Positions 56,998-64,000 of a stretch of DNA of 64,000 bases are shown here, piece by piece. This DNA is from Gordionus sp. m RMFG-2023. Lineage: Eukaryota > Nematomorpha > Gordioida > Chordodea > Parachordodidae. The notes under the pieces were generated by a model. That model worked only from the letters and a program-made list of their open reading frames with translations, did not search any database and had not been told where the DNA came from. Location of the stretch: contig NC_088777.1 of assembly GCF_954871325.1 (NCBI RefSeq), forward strand, positions 44,741,366-44,805,365, given 5' to 3'. Position numbers and translations under genes: made by a program. How positions within the stretch are numbered: the stretch's first letter is position 1; each line of letters starts with the position of its first letter.

Positions 56998-57009
56998 TTG
57001 ACAATTTAA

Positions 57010-59932
57010 TCGATTCTTAGAAAATAGGCCCAATCCATGTTCGAAATATATTGCGATTTTTTTACATTAAAAAAATTTTCGCGCTGAAATCACAAATATT
57101 TTTCAAAAAAAATATCCAATTATTTTGATCTTTAAAGAAATTTTGGATTTTTTTTAAAAAACTTTTTATTACCCATCAAATATGATGTTTATTTAATATT
57201 TAAATACACGTATTTATGAAGAGTTTCACTAAGATAATTTAATGAAATAATTATTGGAATAAAAAGTGAGAAAATATTTTACCGCGAAACAATTTTATGT
57301 TTTCTTCATCTTTTTTTTAAACTTTTATTTAGGGAATTAGGATTAAATTTCATAGATTATATCCTTAAATTTATGTTACATAGTGGAAAAAAGTAGTTCA
57401 CTATTATAATGTGTTATGCGTATCAAAGATATTTGCCGCATTCGTGTATCTATAAATATGAGATAATTTAATATAAAGATTATTAAGTTTTATATATGTA
57501 AAAAATATACTATTTAATACAACACCACAATAAATCGAGATTATTTAAATAAAACGATTGATTTTCTTAAATAAATTAAAATTAATCATTCTTGCCATAT
57601 TTTAGTTTTTGGATATCTTTGAAAACTAATTTACCAGATATTGAAAATGTAAAATAAATTGGTTATCGATCGGCGTTTTCTTTGAAAAGTGAACTTTAAA
57701 AAAAAAATTAAACTTATGGATAAGGCTAGCAATATTGTTCCTTTCGCGATAAGTAGCTTAAATTGTCAAATAGGAAATAACCAATTGACGCCAAGTATAC
57801 ACAAAGAAAAAAAAATCCCCCGGTTTTGACTTTTTAAAATTCTAATATAATTGATAATAAATCTCTTGTATTTTTCTGTATGAGAAAATTGTCACGATCA
57901 CAATTTGTCTCATTCTTACTACTTATAATTTCTTATAAAATTTTATAAATCATAATTATTTTTTTTTGTAAACAAATTTATCGTAGTCCTTAGAAATATT
58001 AATATAACAAAGAACGAAAAGTACATATATATATTTAAAAAATTACGATTATGTTCTTTGAATTTTAAAGAAAGACACTTGTAAATTATTTTAATCTATG
58101 TATGTATGTAAATTTAAATAATATGTATAAAATAATACTATATTATCATTTTCAATTTCAACTCTCATTTTGTAAATTTTGTCCCATATATCTTAAAATT
58201 GAAATATTTTGTCATCTTGTACTTTTATAATTTAATTATTTAAAAAAAAACGAATAATTTCTCATTTTAATGCCTAATTCTGTGAAATTTATGTGACATA
58301 TTTTATTCAAAGGGATACAATTTTTGATATGTATTTTAGAAACACTTAATATAATTGTTTCTTTTATATTATATTGGTTTTATTTTAGTATAATAATAAT
58401 CTTAATAATTGTATATTTGTTTTGAGATCATTATAATTTTCTTTATATGTAATTAATTATCACCCCCACGAGGTATTCCTCATAATTTTTATTTAGTTTT
58501 TAAAAATTTATTACAATATATTAAATTTAAGATGATTATGCTGGGTATTATTTATGAACCTTATAGAAGAAATACTCATTTTTAGACCCTGCTCGGATTT
58601 AAATCTTATTTTATTTCAGGTAACCTTTAAATTAAAAAACGATAATTTAACGGCCTGGGGTTTAATGGTTTTAAAAGGAAAATCGGAAATATGAGAAGGG
58701 AATGATGCTTAAATATCTATCACCCGATTTTTTTAACGGTTAATTGATGATACAAACTCGAACTGGGGGCGGAATTTTTTTTACTCCCGAACCGTGTCGT
58801 GTTTGTAGGAACAGGGCAAATCGGGCTTATTGCACTCGCACTAAATGTTATGTATTATATAGTTTTCTGAATTGTAATATTTATGATAGATTAGGGAAAA
58901 AAAAGGCTAACACAATGTATATATGGTTTATTCTCAAAATATACTAAAACTTGTGTGTTATAATAAAAAAAAATCCTCAATTTTTATGATTACCGAATCG
59001 AATTGATTTAGCATGATAAATAAAACGTATTTTAATGGGAGGGAAAGGGGAAAGAAATTCGAAATGAGTTTAATTATCTCTTATTTCTTCCCTCAAATAT
59101 ATAAACTATATTTTTTTAGTGAACATGTGTGTTTTATTTTTATGGTCCAAAGCTGAAAAATAAATATATCTTACTTTTGTAAACGCGAGAATGCATTAAG
59201 AACCTTTCATTACTCTCGCGGGATCTATATGAGCTCAACCTTAAGCGTTTTAAAATTAATATTACTTGATGATATGGTTGGTTAATAAGTCATTTTCATT
59301 TGTGAGTGATTTAGGTTTGTCGAACCTAACAAAAGCACTTGCGTAAAATTTTTTGAAAATGTTTTTAGCTTAATCAAATTTTTTTCTACATTTTTATTCT
59401 ATCCTCATGATTTCGAAGCGCGTAATGTTAAAAGATGGCTAGCCAAAAAGCGAGCATTTCAAAATATCATCTCCAAAAAATTTGGAATATTTTAAGCCTT
59501 TTGCGCATTAAAATTTTATGGTCTGCTTAGTAGTTATATTAATTTTCAAAGAATTCCCATATTTTTTTTAAAGTATTAGATAGGTATATACTATATAATA
59601 TATTTTAGATATATTTTTTTATGATTACCAAAGGCTCAATTTCTCTAATGTTCAAACGCGAAAACGCTATAGTATGGCCCGAGCCTAAGGACTCGTTTAT
59701 AGCAAGCGCATATCACTCAAGCGATGCGATACGCATCGTTTGCAAAAGCAAGCAAATAATAGGCAATAATGACTGCGCGATACCATAAAATGAATTAAAT
59801 CGCTATAAATTATAACTTTAACCTATTTGCTTGCTCTAGGAAAATACACGCTCATTATAAACGAGATCTAAAATGCAATAGCCATAAGTTAATTGCCTTT
59901 TTTAGCTTTGGTTAATGGCAACGGCCTCTCGG
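57010..59932. other. AT-rich sequence, no supported gene
   Basis: The plus frame 58744-58947 starts GC-rich and Cys/Arg-rich (GGGIFFTPEPCRVCRNRANR) but degenerates into A/T-coded residues and has no clear splice sites; it could hold a short exon or be a repeat end. Confidence 0.35.
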
Positions 59933-60125
59933 TAATGTTGTTAAAAAGCCCTATACAGATCGATTTTTAAAAAACGGCCCGATTAAGATTATAATTAAAA
60001 TAACATTATTGTACATCGCTGGCAGAAATGCTTGGATATCAATTTGCCAAATTTCAATGCTTATATAATATTATTTTAGCTAAAATCTTAATCGTTTTGA
60101 AAAATCGGGCTTTTTAACAATACTA
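59933..60125 (+). mobile_element. TAGTGTTG-family hairpin MITE
   Basis: Left TAATGTTGTTAAAAAGCCC, right GGGCTTTTTAACAATACTA. Flanks CCTCTCGG (59925-59932) and CATCTCAG (60126-60133) agree at 6/8. Confidence 0.8.
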
Positions 60126-60708
60126 CATCTCAGTACATTATCGCTAATGCAAAATTTATAAGAAAAGAAAATTGATAATACGATACAAAAGTTGATTGTT
60201 CTCATCTCATAACTTAACCCATAAAAGGTGTGCATTTTTTATTTTCATAACTTTTGATTGAATTTTTAAATCATGGAATTTAATAATTACGATTACAACA
60301 AATGTAAATTAAAGAGGCTTTTAAACTATATAAAAAAATTGATAACAAAATGTCACATAAAATTTACTCTTTTTTTTCGGTATTTAATTTTTAAAAGTTT
60401 AAAAATAAAATTTAAAAAAAATAAAAATAATTAATTCATAATTATTTTTGAATAAAAAAAGTAGGTGAAAAATATTTTTTCCTTCATTTCAAATTATAAT
60501 TATAGCATTAATAAAGTTTAAATACCGAAAAAAAATCATTATAATAATCTTCATTTTAGTTTCTCCATTCCCTCCTCTCCTCCCATCCCACTTTTTCTGA
60601 TAATTATACGTTTTTTTATAACGGTGTGTGTTTGGCGTGTTAGCATTTATTTCCTTTTTTTTTAAAAAAAAATTATTATAAATATTGTCTTCTTTTTACA
60701 TTGTGCAG

Positions 60709-62513
60709 GTCAATCCTTCAAAAGATTTTTGGGACAGAAAAATGACACCTTCCCAGAACCGTTCAAAATTTTGCTCGAAGAAAATGGCTTTTTCTATGTC
60801 GGAGGAAGGTATATACATGTTTTAGATTATTATCATAAATATTCGTTTTTTTAACAAACAAAATTAAAAATCTGAGATTTTTTTGAGAATGCTCAAATCA
60901 GATTTTTTTTACCTAAAATTCCAAGTTTTTTTTTGTAAAAACAATTTTTTTATGCAAAAAACAACTTTTTTGATGAAGACGATTCATTCATAAGAATGCA
61001 TTTTAAAGCGTTGTTGAATGCAATTCAGTCGGAGATCACATGGTACTCCATTTTGGTAATCTATATAGGTTCCAGAATATTTTAAATTATTTGAATTTTG
61101 TCTGCTAAATACATATTTTCTTGTGAAATAACCTTGGAATAATTATGTGGTAGGATATTATTTTACTTTGCTTACATTAAATTTATATATATATATGATA
61201 TGTTATGCTTAGTCAAAATGGCATCCTCAGCTGTTTTTCATTGATGTACACTTTTAATTAATTCATCGTTATTCTAGGTATTATTATAATCACAATAGAT
61301 GGGAATCACAAAAAAATTAAAAAATCCTCAATTTTATGATTTATCATCTTCTGCTTTTTATATGAATTATAATTTACCAAAATTTAATTGCGAATTCATT
61401 CATTCATGTGTTAAAATAATTTAAGAAAATTACTCGCCTTAGTAAGAGATAGACATAAAACCAGTCAAGTCAAAAAATAATTTGTAATGCGTTTAAAAAT
61501 AGGTGTTTCTTTCTTGGAAAAAAAAACAATTATTACACCTTTTTACACTTTTTATTTTATATTTCAAGGTAAAAATGGGGTATTTTGTAAACCAAAAAAT
61601 ATATAACTTACTATATAATATGTAAAAAATTGTTTAACTTGCCCTAAATATAAATTTATTTATATAAAGGCAAAGGTATATATTATATATAATTTCTTTT
61701 CTTTAAAAAAGAGGAGCCAATCATTCTTATAAATTTACCTTCATTTTTTTGTATTCATTTCATGGATGATAGCTATGATGTTTTATTGTAAATATATGAA
61801 TTAATTTACTAATAATTTCGTAGTAGTGTCGTGTTCAACTTTAATTAAAAAAAACGAAAGTTGAAAAATGTTATTTTTCTCTCTCTTTAAACTTTTTAAC
61901 TCGTCTGTTTTGTTGCGAATCTATATCTATTCTTCTAACCGCACACTTTTAAGAAAATCGTATTTATTTTGGTTACATGTAAGATCAGAATTATCACGTT
62001 CAAAAATTAAAGATTTTTGATCTCTGAAGATCATATTTTTTTATGAGAATGCCCAAGCAGAGTTTTTGGTCATCCCGCGAAAATAAATCTGCAAATGCCC
62101 ATTCGAAGATCAAGTCCTATCCGCTCTTAAAAAAATCAGATAATTTTTTCCTTCAAAGATCCGAATTTTTAATTTTTATTTAATTTGACTGTTATGTATC
62201 CGATATTTCAGCGAAGACGGAAATATTCTAAGCTCTGAAGGGTAATAAAAAAAAATTGTTATTTTTCGCGAAAATAAGAATTTATAAAAATAATTAAAGA
62301 AAACAAAATAATTATATATTTTGTCGTCGAGGTTAGTCAGGCCCAAAATAAATTTTTTTTCTCGTGGATTTAAATTTAGGGAGTTTAAGATTTCCTGTAA
62401 AGGGTTTGATATTTATGGCCTATAAAACGAAGAGACAGACCCTTTGGACCAATCTGGCCAAGAGAAACAAGGGAGAACCTTCTTTCTGCCTTTTTTCCCC
62501 CGTTGAATCTTAA
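60709..62513 (+). CDS. 3' exons of an unrecognised gene (three candidate exons)
   Basis: Exon a, 60709-60808: acceptor CATTGTGCAG, donor GTATAT; open frame QSFKRFLGQKNDTFPEPFKI then LLEENGFFYVGG. Exon b, 62212-62241: acceptor GATATTTCAG, donor GTAATA; phase agrees and reads SEDGNILSSEG. Exon c: from acceptor AAATTTAG, 62380-62425 gives EFKISCKGFDIYGL and a stop; from a second AG, 62384-62513 gives LRFPVKGLIFMAYKTKRQTL then a basic tail ending SPVES. The raised GC content to about 62510 favours the longer reading. The short charged exons with matching phases argue for a real host gene; its product is not recognised and the link to the candidate exons at 49608-54000 is a guess. Confidence 0.45.
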
Positions 62514-63792
62514 GCGTATCTGTAAAGCATTACATTTTTATTATAGCAAATTGTATCGAAATTTCGTATTGATTTGAAATTATTATAATGGATACAAACA
62601 ATAATAATCTGAAGATGATATAGACAAATACATTTAAATATGGACGATTTATGTATACAATACACCTGGAGAGATAATGCATTTAATATTATGACAATAT
62701 ATTTATTTTTTTAAAAAAACTTAAAATTTTAATAAATAAATCTATAATCACTTAAATCATTTTAAATACTTCTTTTTTTAAAAAAAAAATAAAATATTTT
62801 CCTTATTTTATACCAACAATTTTAATCTATCTCGAAAAAATTAATTTTAAGGTATAATCTTTGACGATTATATGGTGACCAAAATATGCCAAGTATATAA
62901 TATTTATATTATTAAATTAAATTAAAATAATCAGAGTTTTAAATGCTCTTCAAATAAAAAAATCTTCAAGGATTTGATTTTGATCTTTGAAAGATTTATT
63001 TTTGAAATTTTACCTAAAATTTTTTTTAAAGTAAATCCTTTCTGATTTTTATGCGTATTAAAAAAAAAATTTTTAAATTAAATTAGTTTTCACAAAATAT
63101 GAATTTTAATGGGGATGGAAGATGTTTTTCGATTTTTAAAAATCGGATCTGATTGGCCCTTTTATTATTTTTAAGAGGTTAATAACCGACATATCAAAAT
63201 GAAATCATTTGGGACCGCTACAGGTCTAGTTTCCATTTTAAAATGGGGTTCGGTTCAGGCATGCCTTACCGAAGAGGGTTCGGTTGAATTCATACTAGGC
63301 TCCTCATAATAAATAGAAATTAATTGTAAATTATACCCAATCAATTAATCAAATGAAATATGCTTTATTTTGTAAAAATATTGTGTAAAAGAAGATTAGA
63401 ATCGCTATTTTTTTTCATTGGTCAAAATAAAATTTGAAGTTAGTAAAAACAAACAAAAATTATTGGATGTAATCTAATATTTTTTTTTGCCAGAAAATCA
63501 ACATAACAGAGAAAAGATTGGACTAGCCCCGGGTTTATAAACCGAAATATTTTTGAGTACAGGTTTATATAAAATAGCTTGAACCCGAATTCGGCCAACT
63601 ACCTTTTTTATCCAGATTCCTAACTGCTATTTTTTATAAAAATTATAGTGGGCACAAATTGAGCGTTTTAAACGAAAATAATGCATTTCAAATCCTCGTG
63701 CAAATTTGTCAAATTACTGTTTGGCGCTAGATATCATTTTAAAAAAAAACGCAAAATGGCTTCCTTCATTACTTTTTTCTTATAATTCAAGG
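62514..63792. other. AT-rich and repetitive sequence, no gene seen
   Basis: A left end of the CAGAGTTT group is at 62934. 63125-63300 and 63525-63615 carry GGTTCGG/CCGAATTCGG-rich words like the element at 33956 but without definable ends. 63645-63770 is a copy of the repeat at 45215 (TTATAGTGGGCACAAATT). Confidence 0.4.
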
Positions 63793-63974
63793 TAGTGTTG
63801 TTAAACGACGCGACTAACTCAACATTTAGCCAGAAAAATATTGCCTAAGCCTCTAGACTTTGCTAATAGATGTCAAAACCTTTATGCCCGTCTAATAATT
63901 ATTCTTTTCTGGGTAAGGTATTGATTGAGTTAACCGTTTTTAAAAATAGTCTCAAATGCCGTTTAACAAGACTA
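63793..63974 (+). mobile_element. TAGTGTTG-family hairpin MITE
   Basis: Left TAGTGTTGTTAAACGACGCG, right GCCGTTTAACAAGACTA. Flanks ATTCAAGG (63785-63792) and ATTCATGG (63975-63982) agree at 7/8. Confidence 0.9.
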
Positions 63975-64000
63975 ATTCATGGCTAACTTTTTTTTTGTTC

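Overview
This window is strongly AT-rich animal nuclear DNA. It has two well-conserved, intron-rich host genes on the plus strand, a weaker trail of exon-like pieces of an unrecognised gene in the last quarter, and a dense layer of small transposable elements. Three things point to a metazoan: HID1, the animal-type fused PAPS synthetase (kinase first, sulfurylase second), and a Tc1-type transposon. The species cannot be named from the sequence. Introns are short to moderate (about 0.07 to 1.7 kb) and introns of both genes hold small inverted-repeat elements.

Layout. 1-616: intron or upstream sequence of HID1 with the end of a small repeat. 617-9725: seventeen exons of HID1 (trans-Golgi / dense-core vesicle protein), whose first part lies before the window. 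9726-27800: gene-poor stretch with an 18S rDNA fragment (about 12650-12805), a complete but dead Tc1 transposon (15700-17313), a minus-strand exon-like relic (19518-19760), several MITEs and a 1.8 kb non-autonomous hAT-like element (25276-27093). 27801-36430: thirteen exons of PAPS synthetase, lacking only the first coding exon(s). 36431-49600: repeats, a fossil Ty3/Gypsy element on the minus strand (about 39500-41050, perhaps to 42150) and two decayed pieces of a LINE-like reverse transcriptase (about 42170-42650 and 46920-48350). 49608-62513: scattered exon-like pieces with good splice signals and no recognised product, among more MITEs. 62514-64000: repeats.

The exon chains of both host genes were checked by phase. 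The HID1 exons sum to 2184 bases and the PAPS synthetase exons to 1797 bases, both divisible by three, and every junction is GT-AG. The two genes have unrelated jobs (secretory granule biogenesis; making the sulfate donor PAPS) and nothing suggests joint regulation.

The most striking pattern is the number of short inverted-repeat elements bounded by 8-bp target duplications. At least five sequence-unrelated groups show duplications of 6/8 to 8/8, which points to one or more hAT-type transposases as the main mover of small elements here. The largest group (termini TAGTGTTGTTAAAC) has about a dozen copies and folds almost end to end into a hairpin. No convincing undescribed molecular system was found; the best candidate for new biology is the unassigned gene between 49.6 and 62.5 kb.
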